Shown one piece after another: positions 38,923-49,425 of a stretch of 64,000 bases of DNA. Source of the DNA: Albimonas donghaensis. Its GTDB lineage: Bacteria > Pseudomonadota > Alphaproteobacteria > Rhodobacterales > Rhodobacteraceae. The stretch covers positions 744,001 to 808,000 of the forward strand of contig NZ_FNMZ01000001.1 in assembly GCF_900106695.1 (NCBI RefSeq), read 5' to 3'. The notes beneath the pieces are model-generated. The model was given only the letters and a program-made list of their open reading frames with translations, was not told the DNA's origin and did not search any database. Both the position numbers and the translations under genes were made by a program. The stretch's first letter is position 1, and the number at the start of each line of letters is the position of its first letter.

Positions 38923-38931
38923 TGTTCTAAA
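38915..38931. promoter_or_regulatory. Irr-box / iron control element (ICE)
   Basis: TCTAGAACTGTTCTAAA matches the published ICE consensus TTTAGAA-YNR-TTCTAAA at all but one position and contains the perfect palindrome TAGAACTGTTCTA (38917-38929). Irr is a heme-responsive iron regulator of alphaproteobacteria that represses or activates iron genes through this site. Location over the -10 suggests repression under iron limitation. Confidence 0.7.
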
Positions 38932-39223
38932 CTTGCTTCCGGCCGCGGCCGGTTGCGTTGCAGGTAGTCGCCGACAGGTCCCGCGTCAACCGACGGCGGG
39001 CGTTTCGCGACGAACGGATGTCCCGAAGGGTCCTCCGTCTCCGCTTTCGGGCGGCCGCCACGACCTCTCGGCAGGTCGCAGCTCCAGGGTTTCGCCGGCC
39101 GCGCGTGCGCGGGCGCGGAGCAAGCAGCACCGGGAGGCCGGAGGAGCGGAAGGGACCGCGCCGCCGCTCAGCCCCCCGATCAGGACCATGCAGGCGCATC
39201 GCGCGACCGAGGGAGACGAAGGC

Positions 39224-39697
39224 ATGAAGCTCAGCACCAAGGGGCGCTACGCGGTGACCGCGCTGGCCGACATCGCGTTGCAGCCGCGCGAGGCGCTGGT
39301 CTCGCTGTCCGAGATCGCCGAGCGTCAGGACATCTCGCTGGCCTATCTGGAGCAGCTCTTCGCCCGCCTGCGCCGCGCCGGACTGGTGGAGAGCGTGCGC
39401 GGCCCCGGCGGCGGCTACCGCCTGGCCCGCGCCCCGAGCGAGGTGCCCATCGCCGAGATCATGGCCGCCGTCGACGAACGGCTCAACGCCATGGGCTGCG
39501 GCGGGGAGAAGGAGAAGGGCTGCGGCGGCTCCCAGGCGCATTGCCTGACGCATAACCTGTGGGAGCAGCTCTCGGCCCATGTCCACGTGTTCCTCAGCCG
39601 GACCACGCTGGCCGACGTGGTGGCCGACAAGATGGTGCCGTGCCCGGCGGTCCCCGATTTCGCGCAGCTTCTGGACGAGGACGCCGCCAGCGCATGA
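39224..39697 (+). CDS. iscR: Rrf2-family iron-sulfur cluster regulator IscR
   Basis: DNA-binding regulator that senses Fe-S supply and controls the downstream suf genes. The 157-residue protein starts MKLSTKGRYAVTALADIA (Rrf2 winged helix; recognition helix about residues 28-50). Cluster ligands are visible as Cys92, Cys100, Cys107 and His110. The Cys spacing (7 and 6 residues) is wider than the 5 and 5 of E. coli IscR, because of a Gly/Lys/Glu insertion (GGEKEKG). The stop overlaps the desulfurase start as ATGA. First gene of the operon, preceded by a long leader. Confidence 0.94.
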   Translation: MKLSTKGRYAVTALADIALQPREALVSLSEIAERQDISLAYLEQLFARLRRAGLVESVRGPGGGYRLARAPSEVPIAEIMAAVDERLNAMGCGGEKEKGCGGSQAHCLTHNLWEQLSAHVHVFLSRTTLADVVADKMVPCPAVPDFAQLLDEDAASA

Positions 39698-40761
39698 GCC
39701 CGCGCCCCAGCGCATATTCGCAGAAGCGCCCCCGCGCCTATCTGGACTGGAACGCCTCGGCCCCCCTGCGGGCGGAGGCGCGCTCCGCCGCGCTCGCGGC
39801 GCTGGACCTGGGCGGCAACCCGTCCTCGGTCCATGCCGAAGGGCGGGCGGCGCGGGCGATGCTGGAGCGCGCGCGGGCGCAGGTCGCGGCGCTGGTCGGC
39901 TGCGCGGCGGAGGAAGTGGTCTTCGCCTCCGGCGCCACGGAGGCGGCGGGGATCCTCGCGCAGCTGCCCGAAGGGGTGGTGGAGGTCGAGCCGGGTTCGC
40001 ATCCCTGCCTGCTCGAACAGGCGCGGACGGGCGAGGCGCCGGGGCGGGTGCTGGCCATGACCCCGGGCAACAACGAGACCGGGATGCTGACCCCGATCCC
40101 CGCCGCGGCGCCCGGAACCCGGGTGCTGGCCGACGTGACCCAGCTGGTCGGGCGCGCGGAGTTCGACTTCGCCGCCAGCGGCGCGGATTTCGCGATCCTG
40201 TCGGGCCACAAGATCGGCGGCCCCAAGGGCGTCGGCGCGCTGATCGTGCGGGGCGCGAGCCTCGACGGCGCCGTGCTCGCCCCCGGCGGCGGGCAGGAGA
40301 CGCGCCGGCGGGCGGGCACCGAGAACCTGCCCGGCATCGCCGGTTTCGGCGCGGCGGCGGAAGCCGCGGCCGCCGAGCGCGAGGCGGGGGCATGGGACCG
40401 GGTCGCCATCCTGCGGGATCGGCTGGAGGGGCGCCTTGAAAGCCTCCCCCATGCGCCCGAGATCGTGGGGCGGGGCGCCCCGCGCCTGCCCAACACCACG
40501 CTGATCCTCGCCCGCGGCTGGCGGGGCGAGACGCAGGCCATGCAGATGGACCTCGCCGGCTACGCGGTCAGCTCCGGCTCCGCCTGCGCGTCCGGCAAGA
40601 CGGCGCCGAGCACCGTGCTCGCCGCGCTGGGTTATTCGCCCGAGGACGCGGCCTGCGGGCTGCGCGTCTCGATCGGGCCCGCGACGACGGAGGCCGAGAT
40701 CGACGGCTTCGCCGACGCCTGGGCCGAGAAACACGCCCGCGCCACCGCGCGGGCCGCCTGA
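39694..40761 (+). CDS. Class I cysteine desulfurase (IscS/NifS-like)
   Basis: PLP enzyme releasing persulfide sulfur from cysteine. The 355-residue protein has [12 protein letters not shown] and [14 protein letters not shown] at the N-terminus, PLP Lys173 in [10 protein letters not shown], and the mobile persulfide Cys298 in [10 protein letters not shown], the IscS-type catalytic loop. It is shorter than E. coli IscS (404) and lacks a visible IscU partner nearby. It overlaps iscR by 4 bases. Presence together with a class II SufS later in the same operon raises the question whether it feeds SufBCD or a different acceptor. Confidence 0.9.
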   Translation: MSPRPSAYSQKRPRAYLDWNASAPLRAEARSAALAALDLGGNPSSVHAEGRAARAMLERARAQVAALVGCAAEEVVFASGATEAAGILAQLPEGVVEVEPGSHPCLLEQARTGEAPGRVLAMTPGNNETGMLTPIPAAAPGTRVLADVTQLVGRAEFDFAASGADFAILSGHKIGGPKGVGALIVRGASLDGAVLAPGGGQETRRRAGTENLPGIAGFGAAAEAAAAEREAGAWDRVAILRDRLEGRLESLPHAPEIVGRGAPRLPNTTLILARGWRGETQAMQMDLAGYAVSSGSACASGKTAPSTVLAALGYSPEDAACGLRVSIGPATTEAEIDGFADAWAEKHARATARAA

Positions 40762-40810
40762 ACCCCCTTCGCGCCGCCCAACGGGGCGCGCGCGCGACAA
40801 GGAGACCGAC

Positions 40811-42346
<1,536 letters not shown>

Positions 42347-42383
42347 GGCGGGCATGAACCCCTGGGATCGGAAAGGCGCCGGA

Positions 42384-42710
42384 ATGATCGTGAGCACCAC
42401 CAACAGCCTCGAAGGCCATCGCATCTCCGCCTATCGCGGGGTGGTGGTCGGGGAGGCGATCATGGGCGCGAATTTCGTGCGCGATATCTTCGCCTCGATC
42501 ACCGACATCGTCGGCGGCCGTTCGGGCGCCTATGAGAGCAAGCTCGCCGACGCCCGCGAGGTCGCCTTCCGCGAGCTGGAGGAGAACGCCGCCCGGCTCG
42601 GGGCCAACGCGGTGGTCGGCGTCGACATCGACTATGAGGTCGTGGGCAAGGACGGATCCATGCTCATGGTCTCGGTCTCGGGCACCGCGGTGGTGGTCGA
42701 GCAGGGCTGA
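42384..42710 (+). CDS. YbjQ/UPF0145 family protein
   Basis: A 108-residue protein of the UPF0145 (heavy-metal-binding-like) family: [19 protein letters not shown] at the start, [18 protein letters not shown] in the middle, [13 protein letters not shown] and a C-terminal GTAVVVE strand. Members form pentamers but their function is unknown. I start it at 42384, where family members begin and GGAAAGG lies upstream; ATG 42354 would add ten residues. It sits inside the suf operon between sufB and sufC. Confidence 0.88.
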   Translation: MIVSTTNSLEGHRISAYRGVVVGEAIMGANFVRDIFASITDIVGGRSGAYESKLADAREVAFRELEENAARLGANAVVGVDIDYEVVGKDGSMLMVSVSGTAVVVEQG

Positions 42711-42821
42711 CCCCCAACAATTCCCGGCGCTTGCGCGCCGAACTTCAGACACTGGCGCAACGGCGCCGGACCCGGAACAACGCGGCCGCGCCCGGCGCGC
42801 CGCAGAGACAGGAGCCACGAC

Positions 42822-43577
42822 ATGCTTGCGATCAAGAACCTCCATGTGAAGCTTGAGGAAGAGGACAAGGTCATCCTCAAGGGCGTCGACCTGACCGTGG
42901 AAGCGGGCAAGGTGCACGCCATCATGGGGCCCAACGGCTCGGGCAAGTCCACGCTGAGCTACGTGCTCTCGGGCCGCGACGGCTACGAGGTGACGGAGGG
43001 CGAGGCCAGCCTCGACGGCGAGGACCTGCTGGACATGGACCCCGAGGACCGCGCCGCCGCCGGTCTGTTCCTGGCCTTCCAGTATCCGGTGGAGATCCCC
43101 GGCGTCGGCAACATGACCTTCCTGCGCACCGCGCTGAACGCCCAGCGCAAGGCGCGCGGCGAGGCGGAGATGTCGGCCGCCGAATTCCTCAAGTTCGTCC
43201 GTGAGAAAGCGGCCGATCTCGAGATCTCCCCGGAGATGTTGAAGCGCTCGGTCAACGTCGGCTTCTCGGGCGGTGAGAAGAAGCGCAACGAGATCCTCCA
43301 GATGGCGGTTCTGGCGCCGAAAATGTGCATCCTGGACGAGACCGACTCGGGTCTCGACGTGGACGCGATGAAGCTGGTCGCCGATGGCGTGAACGCGCTG
43401 CGCGACGCGGGCCGGGGCTTCCTGGTCATCACCCACTATCAGCGCCTGCTGGACCATATCAAACCGGACGTGGTGCACATCATGGCCGATGGCCGGATCA
43501 TCAAGACCGGCGGTCCCGAGCTCGCCCTGGAAGTTGAGAAGAACGGCTATGCCGACCTTCTCAAGGAGGCCGTGTAA
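42822..43577 (+). CDS. sufC: Suf complex ATPase SufC
   Basis: ABC-type ATPase powering the SufBCD scaffold. The 251-residue protein has Walker A GPNGSGKST (residues 36-44), Q-loop FQYPVEIPG, the ABC signature FSGGEKKR and the SufC-type Walker B ILDETDSGLD (where most ABC ATPases have DEP), then a switch His in VITHYQR. CAGGAG precedes the ATG. sufD follows directly, its ATG next to the sufC stop with AAGGAGG inside sufC. Confidence 0.98.
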   Translation: MLAIKNLHVKLEEEDKVILKGVDLTVEAGKVHAIMGPNGSGKSTLSYVLSGRDGYEVTEGEASLDGEDLLDMDPEDRAAAGLFLAFQYPVEIPGVGNMTFLRTALNAQRKARGEAEMSAAEFLKFVREKAADLEISPEMLKRSVNVGFSGGEKKRNEILQMAVLAPKMCILDETDSGLDVDAMKLVADGVNALRDAGRGFLVITHYQRLLDHIKPDVVHIMADGRIIKTGGPELALEVEKNGYADLLKEAV

Positions 43578-44855
43578 ATGGCGGTTCCCGCTCGCAAGAT
43601 CGACATGGCCGAGGCGCTGCTGGCGGCGCATCCGGCCCCTGGGGGAGAGGCCGGCTGGGCCGCTTCCGCCCGCGCCGCCGCGGCGTCGCGCCTGCGCGCC
43701 TCGGGCGCGCCGGTTCGCCGGGACGAATACTGGCGCTGGACCGACCCCGCCTCGCTGACCGCCCCCGCGCCGACCCCCGCGCCGCTGCCCGAGGCGACCG
43801 CCCCGGTCTTCGCCGGCGTCGACGCGCTGGAGGTGGTGATCGAGGATGGCCGCATCGTCTCCGCCCCCGAGGGGATGGAGGGCGTGGAGATCGCGACCCT
43901 GGCCGACGCCATGTCCAGGGATATCCACTGGGCCAAGGACTTGTTCGGCGTTCTTGAGGCGAACGGGCAGGTTCCGGTGACCCGTCCGCTGGCCGCGCTG
44001 AACACCGCCGTGGCCACCGAGGGGCTCGCCATCCGGGTGACCGGCAAGGCCCCGCGCCCGATCCTGCTGCGCGGCCGGCGCAAGAGCGACTCCGCCGACG
44101 CGGTGCTGCACCATGTGATCCGGCTGGAGCCCGGCGCCGAGCTGACGGTGCTGGAGGACGGCGGCCCCGGCGCGCGGGTCAACGCGCTGATCGAGGCCGA
44201 TGTGGCCGACGACGCCGCCCTGCACCTGATCCGCGCCAGCGGACCGGAGGCCGAGCGGCGCGGCGTGTGGCAGCTCTTCGCCCGTCTGGGACGTGAGAGC
44301 GCGCTGAAGGCCTTCGCCATCGCCGCCGGCGGCCGGCTGACCCGCACCGAGCAGGTGGTGGAGCTGACCGGCGACGACGCCGCCGTGCATCTCGCGGGCG
44401 CCTGCCTGGGCGACGGCGACGACTTCACCCATGACGACACCGTCTTCGTGATCCATGACGCGGAGCGCTGCGAATCCCGCCAGGTGTTCAAGAAGGTGCT
44501 GCGCGGGACCGCCAAGGGCGTCTTTCAGGGCAAGATCCTGGTGAAGGAGGGCGCGCAGAAGACCGACGGCTACCAGATCTCCCAGGGTCTGCTGCTGGAC
44601 GAGCGCGCCGAGTTCCTCGCCAAGCCGGAGCTGGAGATCTACGCCGACGACGTGATCTGCTCGCATGGGTCGACCTGCGGGGCGGCGGACGAGAACGCGC
44701 TCTACTACCTGCGCGCCCGCGGCATCCCCAAGCGGGAGGCCGAGTCGCTGCTGGTCCTGTCCTTCCTCGGCGAAGCGATCGAGGAGATCGAGGACGAGGA
44801 CCTGGCCGAGATCCTGCGCGAGCAGACCGCCGCCTGGGTGAAGGCCGGCGCGTGA
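43578..44855 (+). CDS. sufD: Fe-S cluster assembly protein SufD
   Basis: Structural partner of SufB in the SufBC2D scaffold. The 425-residue protein has a variable Ala-rich N-terminus (DEYWRWTDPASL typical), a central right-handed beta-helix, and the conserved C-terminal block DGYQISQGLLLDERAEFLAKPELEIYADDVICSHGSTCG with the His and Cys equivalents used at the SufB-SufD interface, then YYLRARGIPKREAESLLVLSF. Start codon adjoins the sufC stop; its own stop overlaps the next gene as GTGA. Confidence 0.97.
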   Translation: MAVPARKIDMAEALLAAHPAPGGEAGWAASARAAAASRLRASGAPVRRDEYWRWTDPASLTAPAPTPAPLPEATAPVFAGVDALEVVIEDGRIVSAPEGMEGVEIATLADAMSRDIHWAKDLFGVLEANGQVPVTRPLAALNTAVATEGLAIRVTGKAPRPILLRGRRKSDSADAVLHHVIRLEPGAELTVLEDGGPGARVNALIEADVADDAALHLIRASGPEAERRGVWQLFARLGRESALKAFAIAAGGRLTRTEQVVELTGDDAAVHLAGACLGDGDDFTHDDTVFVIHDAERCESRQVFKKVLRGTAKGVFQGKILVKEGAQKTDGYQISQGLLLDERAEFLAKPELEIYADDVICSHGSTCGAADENALYYLRARGIPKREAESLLVLSFLGEAIEEIEDEDLAEILREQTAAWVKAGA

Positions 44856-45469
44856 CGGCCCCCTCGGCCCCTGAAGGCGCGGCGTCCGGCCGTGCGGAGG
44901 CCAGCCCTCCGCGCGGCCTGATCGCCCGCATGGCCGAGGCCTACCGGGCCGGCCCGCGGGCCTCGGCGGCGCGGGAGCTGGCCTCGGACGCGCCCGAGAG
45001 CCGGATCCTCGCCTACGGGGTCGGGGCCTGCATGGTTCAGGGTCTGGTGACCGCGGCCGGCGACCCGGAGAAGTTCGGGGGCGAGGACGCGGCGGGGCAG
45101 GTGGCGGGCGCCATCGTCGCCTCGGTGTTCTTCGCGCCGCTGTTCCTTTACGGCGTCGCGGCGCTGCTGCGGATCGTCCTGCGCGCCGTGGGCGGGACCG
45201 GCGGCTGGAAGGCCACGCGGCATGTGGTGTTCTGGGCCTCCTTCGCCGCCACGCCGGTCTACCTGCTGGCCGCGGTCGTCGAGGCCTGGCGCGGCGCCGC
45301 CGGGCTGACGGCGATTCCGCCCGGGGCCGCGGGCCTGGCGGCGGGCGCCGTGGCGCTGTGGTTCTGGTGCGGCGGCCTGGCCGAGGCGCATGGCTTCCGC
45401 CGGGCCTGGCCGGGCTTCGCGCTCGCCGTGGCGGTGGGGGCGCTGCTGTCGCTCGGAGGCGCGGTATGA
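44852..45469 (+). CDS. YIP1-family integral membrane protein (first of three)
   Basis: A 205-residue protein from a GTG start that overlaps the sufD stop (GTGA). The N-terminal 45 residues are polar (contains RMAEAYRAGPRASARREL-like charged helix), then about five hydrophobic segments with the Yip1 pattern of short loops. The last helices contain LWFWCGGLAEAHGFRRAW. The same L/W-x-W and EAHGF region recurs in the next two genes, so the three are diverged tandem paralogs. Function unknown; translational coupling to sufD says it is made with the Suf machinery. Confidence 0.78.
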   Translation: MTAPSAPEGAASGRAEASPPRGLIARMAEAYRAGPRASAARELASDAPESRILAYGVGACMVQGLVTAAGDPEKFGGEDAAGQVAGAIVASVFFAPLFLYGVAALLRIVLRAVGGTGGWKATRHVVFWASFAATPVYLLAAVVEAWRGAAGLTAIPPGAAGLAAGAVALWFWCGGLAEAHGFRRAWPGFALAVAVGALLSLGGAV

Positions 45470-45556
45470 CCCCGAACCTCCTTCCGCGAAACATCTTGTT
45501 CACATTCGCTTCATCCTCCCCTATCCTCTCCCGGATTGCGAGTGGAGTGCAGGCGT

Positions 45557-46189
45557 ATGGCGTATGTTACCGGGTCGAGACTGGACGAGGATCTTCCTCC
45601 GTCACTGGGGGAGCGGGTGCTCGAAGGCTGGCGCGACATGCGCGCCTCCACGAAGCGGCTGATCGCCGAGGCCCCGTCGGAGGGGCGCCTGCTGTTCTAC
45701 GTCGTGATCTCGGACATGGTGTTCTTCCTGTCCTGGACCATGAAGACCGTGCTCGCGCCCACCGCGGCGGCCCAGGGGCAGATGCCGCTGGAGATGGGCG
45801 CCTATATGGTGATCGCCTTCCTGATGCGCACCGCCGTGCTCTACGTCTTCGCGGCCGGGGCCTATGCGCTCTGCGCGCTCGTCGGCGGATCGGGAAGCTG
45901 GAAGGACACGCGCATCGCGATTTTCTGGGGCACGCTGGTTTCGGCCCCGTTCGGGCTGCTGGCGGCGTCCCTGACCGTGGGGCTCAGCCTGGGCGAGCGG
46001 TCGATCCCGGCGCTCGGCGATCCGATTCTGGCGCTGCCGACCTATTACGTGGGGCTGGTGCCGTTCCTGTGGTTCATCTCGGCGGGGCTGGCCGCGGCGC
46101 ATGGCTGGGTCAAAACCTCGTGGCCCTTCCTGGCGTTGAGCGCGGGGACGGTGGCGTTGAGCGTTCTGGCCGTCTATCTCTCCGCCTGA
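45557..46189 (+). CDS. YIP1-family integral membrane protein (second of three)
   Basis: A 210-residue membrane protein. It has a polar N-terminal helix (GERVLEGWRDMRASTKRLIAEAPSEGR) followed by about five TM segments. The late segment FLWFISAGLAAAHGWVKTSW corresponds to the EAHGF segment of its two neighbours. GGAG lies about 10 bases before ATG 45557. An 87-base gap separates it from the first copy. Unknown function. Confidence 0.75.
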   Translation: MAYVTGSRLDEDLPPSLGERVLEGWRDMRASTKRLIAEAPSEGRLLFYVVISDMVFFLSWTMKTVLAPTAAAQGQMPLEMGAYMVIAFLMRTAVLYVFAAGAYALCALVGGSGSWKDTRIAIFWGTLVSAPFGLLAASLTVGLSLGERSIPALGDPILALPTYYVGLVPFLWFISAGLAAAHGWVKTSWPFLALSAGTVALSVLAVYLSA

Positions 46190-46256
46190 CGGCGTTCCGG
46201 CGCGCGCACGGGGCGCGGGCCGCGCGGCGCGCGTCCGACGCCGGAGAGCGCCGCGC

Positions 46257-46853
46257 ATGATCCGCGCCTTCTTGCAGAACCTGGCGGAGGCCTACACGGT
46301 CCCCCGTCAGTCGGCCCGCCGCATCCTGGCGGCCGATCCTTCCATGTCCGACTGCGCGCTTATGGTGGTGCTGTCCTTCCTGGTTCAGTCCTGTTTCGGC
46401 GTCGCCGCGGGACTGATCGCGGGGGATGTCGCGGGGTTCGCGGCGCTCGGCGCCCGGCTCAGCGAACTGGCCCTGCAATTCGTGCTGTTCGCCGCCCTGA
46501 CCGCGGGCGCCTTCGCCATCGGCAAGCGGTTCGGCGGCCGGGCCTCGCCCCAGCAGATGGCGCAGGTGATCGGCTGGCACTATCTCGCCACCGCCTTCCT
46601 CGCGCCGGCCAACCTGATCGGCGCCTCCTCCATGGGCGACATGACCACGGGCGAGGGGCCGGGGGGGCTGTTCCTGCTGATTCCCCTGTCGCTGGGCGTG
46701 TCGATCTGGATGTTCGCCGCCTTCGTGGCCGAGGCCCACGGCTTCAAGCGCATGGGCGGCGTGGTTGCGGCCTCGGTCGCCGGTTTCCTGGCGCTGGGGA
46801 TGCTGACCATGATCCTGGTCGCCGCCTTCTCGCTGGGGCCGGCGCCCGTTTGA
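46257..46853 (+). CDS. YIP1-family integral membrane protein (third of three)
   Basis: A 198-residue membrane protein with N-terminal amphipathic region (FLQNLAEAYTVPRQSARRIL), about five TM segments and the paralog-typical IWMFAAFVAEAHGFKRMGG before the last helix. CGGAGAG precedes the ATG at about the right distance. It lies 67 bases after the second copy and 40 bases before sufS. Substrate or partner unknown. Confidence 0.77.
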   Translation: MIRAFLQNLAEAYTVPRQSARRILAADPSMSDCALMVVLSFLVQSCFGVAAGLIAGDVAGFAALGARLSELALQFVLFAALTAGAFAIGKRFGGRASPQQMAQVIGWHYLATAFLAPANLIGASSMGDMTTGEGPGGLFLLIPLSLGVSIWMFAAFVAEAHGFKRMGGVVAASVAGFLALGMLTMILVAAFSLGPAPV

Positions 46854-46893
46854 TCCGGGCCTGACCCCGTCTCCGCCCTTTGGGAGAGCTCCG

Positions 46894-48114
<1,221 letters not shown>

Positions 48115-48151
48115 CAGGTTCGATTTCCGAAGCGATCCGGGGGATGACAGG

Positions 48152-48334
48152 ATGGACGAACGCACGCAGCCGGGGCGCGAGGCGCCGCGCGCCGACGTAT
48201 TCGGGTTCTCGGCCGGGCATGTCTCGGGGCAGGGGATGCGCAACCTGATGGCGATGATGACGCTGCCCTGGGCGATGATCTGGATGATCCAGTCCGAGAT
48301 GGTCGCCGAGACCCTGCGCCGGTTCGGCGACTGA
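48152..48334 (+). CDS. 60-residue protein of unknown function ending the suf operon
   Basis: I do not recognise this protein. It starts MDERTQPGREAPR with GGGGGATGACAGG upstream. The first 25 residues are polar. Residues about 29-50 (MRNLMAMMTLPWAMIWMIQ) are Met/Trp-rich and amphipathic or membrane-associated, then a short charged end (ETLRRFGD). It starts 37 bases after sufS and is followed by a strong terminator, so it belongs to the suf transcript, in the place where sufT and sufA are usually found in related genomes. Confidence 0.6.
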   Translation: MDERTQPGREAPRADVFGFSAGHVSGQGMRNLMAMMTLPWAMIWMIQSEMVAETLRRFGD

Positions 48335-48385
48335 GCCGCCGGCCGCCGGGCCCGCGCAGGGCGGCGGCGGTGGGACCGCCGCATG

Positions 48386-48417
48386 AAAAAGGCCGGGACA
48401 TGCGTCCCGGCCTTTTT
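48386..48417 (+). terminator. Terminator of the iscR-suf operon (bidirectional)
   Basis: Perfect 9-bp stem GGCCGGGAC/GTCCCGGCC (48391-48399 and 48404-48412) with ATGC loop, AAAAA on the left and TTTTT on the right. It serves the suf operon and the convergent marR gene. Confidence 0.92.
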
Positions 48418-48480
48418 CGTCGCCTGCTTCGGCCCGCAGGTCGCGATCCCGTCGCGCCCTCCGCCCGAGGGCGCGGGGGA

Positions 48481-49011
48481 TCAGCCGTCGCGGCGGGCGT
48501 CGGCGAGATTGTCGTGCAGATGCTCCAGCACCCGGCGGAAAGCCAGCACGTCGGCCTCCGACAGGCCTTCGAGCGCCTTGTTGATCGTGTGCCGGGCCAT
48601 CGGCATGATCGTGCCGATCGCGGCCTCGGCGTCCGGAGTGGGCATGATCCGCTTGGCGCGCTTGTCGTCCGGATGCGGCTGGCGCGACACGAGGCCCCGC
48701 TTCTCCAGCCGGTCGACATAGCCGCACAGGGTCATCGGCTCGACGCCCATGCGCTCGGCGATCTCGGTCTGGCGCGCGCCGGCGGCGGCGACGGCGTGGA
48801 CCAGGGCCCGGGCCTCGCCGGTGGTCAGCTCCAGCCCGGCCTGCGCCACGCGCTTGCCGAATTCGGAGCGCAGAAGCCGGGCGGTGTCCTGCATCAGGAA
48901 GCCGAGCGAACGCACGTTCACGCTGGCGTCGTCCGCGGTCGGCGCGCTGTAGGCGGGGGCGTCCCCCTCGCCTGCGGCCGACGGCGACATCGCGCTGTTC
49001 GGTCGGTTCAT
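48481..49011 (-). CDS. MarR-family transcriptional regulator
   Basis: A 176-residue winged-helix repressor. The first 35 residues are polar. Then come a dimerisation helix (LGFLMQDTARLLRSEFGKRV) and the wHTH (LTTGEARALVHAVAAAGARQTEIAERMGVEPMTLCGYVDRLEKRGLVSRQPHPDDKRAKRI) with the MarR wing signature DDKRAKRI, and a C-terminal dimer helix. The ligand is unknown. Shares an upstream region with the liv operon, which is divergent, but 400 bases apart. Inverted half-sites upstream could be its own operator. Confidence 0.9.
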   Translation of the reverse strand: MNRPNSAMSPSAAGEGDAPAYSAPTADDASVNVRSLGFLMQDTARLLRSEFGKRVAQAGLELTTGEARALVHAVAAAGARQTEIAERMGVEPMTLCGYVDRLEKRGLVSRQPHPDDKRAKRIMPTPDAEAAIGTIMPMARHTINKALEGLSEADVLAFRRVLEHLHDNLADARRDG

Positions 49012-49425
49012 CTGTGCTCCCTCCGCTGATCTGTGATCATGCTTATCATGGGGAGACAGTAAGGGAATCTGATTGATAAGGAAACCCAGTCTCGTTCCGC
49101 CACGCGGACCCGGAGACCGCTGTTTTCACCCGGCGCCGGCAGGGGGCGGTCCACCCCGTGTCGAGAGCGCGGGGGCGGCGCGGGGACCGGGCGGGGGCCG
49201 CGCCGGGGCGACGCGGATCGCGGGCCATGACGGGCTCCGACGCACTCTTGCACGCCGCGCGCGCGATTGACAGGCCGGGCGTCAGCGGACACGGATAGAT
49301 CGGGTCGCGCCGGGCGGGCGGCCGCGCCATCCATCCCGGGGCCCATGGCCTCGCGGGGCCTCTCCCATCGAGGCGGATCGGCGCGCATGTCCCCGGCGGC
49401 GACTCGGACCGACAGGGAGACGACC
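49012..49425. other. Intergenic region between divergent marR and liv operon
   Basis: About 414 bases. The marR end has an AT-richer stretch with inverted half-sites (49042-49080). Further right, TTGACA (49265-49270) has no -10 at a usable distance. GGGAGA at about 49414-49419 is the livJ ribosome site. No gene is convincing. Confidence 0.4.
49042..49080. promoter_or_regulatory. Possible MarR operator (inverted half-sites)
   Basis: CTTATCA (49042-49048) and TGATAAG (49074-49080) form a perfect 7-bp inverted repeat, 25 bases apart, immediately upstream of the marR start in the only AT-rich stretch of the region. Spacing is wide for one MarR dimer, so the two may be separate half-sites. Confidence 0.3.

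Larger units (their letters stand above)
38816..39223 (+). other. Regulatory and leader region of the iscR-suf operon
   Basis: 408 bases between the divergent hydrolase gene and iscR. Promoter and iron control element sit at 38894-38931; the remaining about 290 bases form an untranslated leader in which I recognise no gene, ending with GGGAGACGAAGGC before the iscR ATG. Confidence 0.5.
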
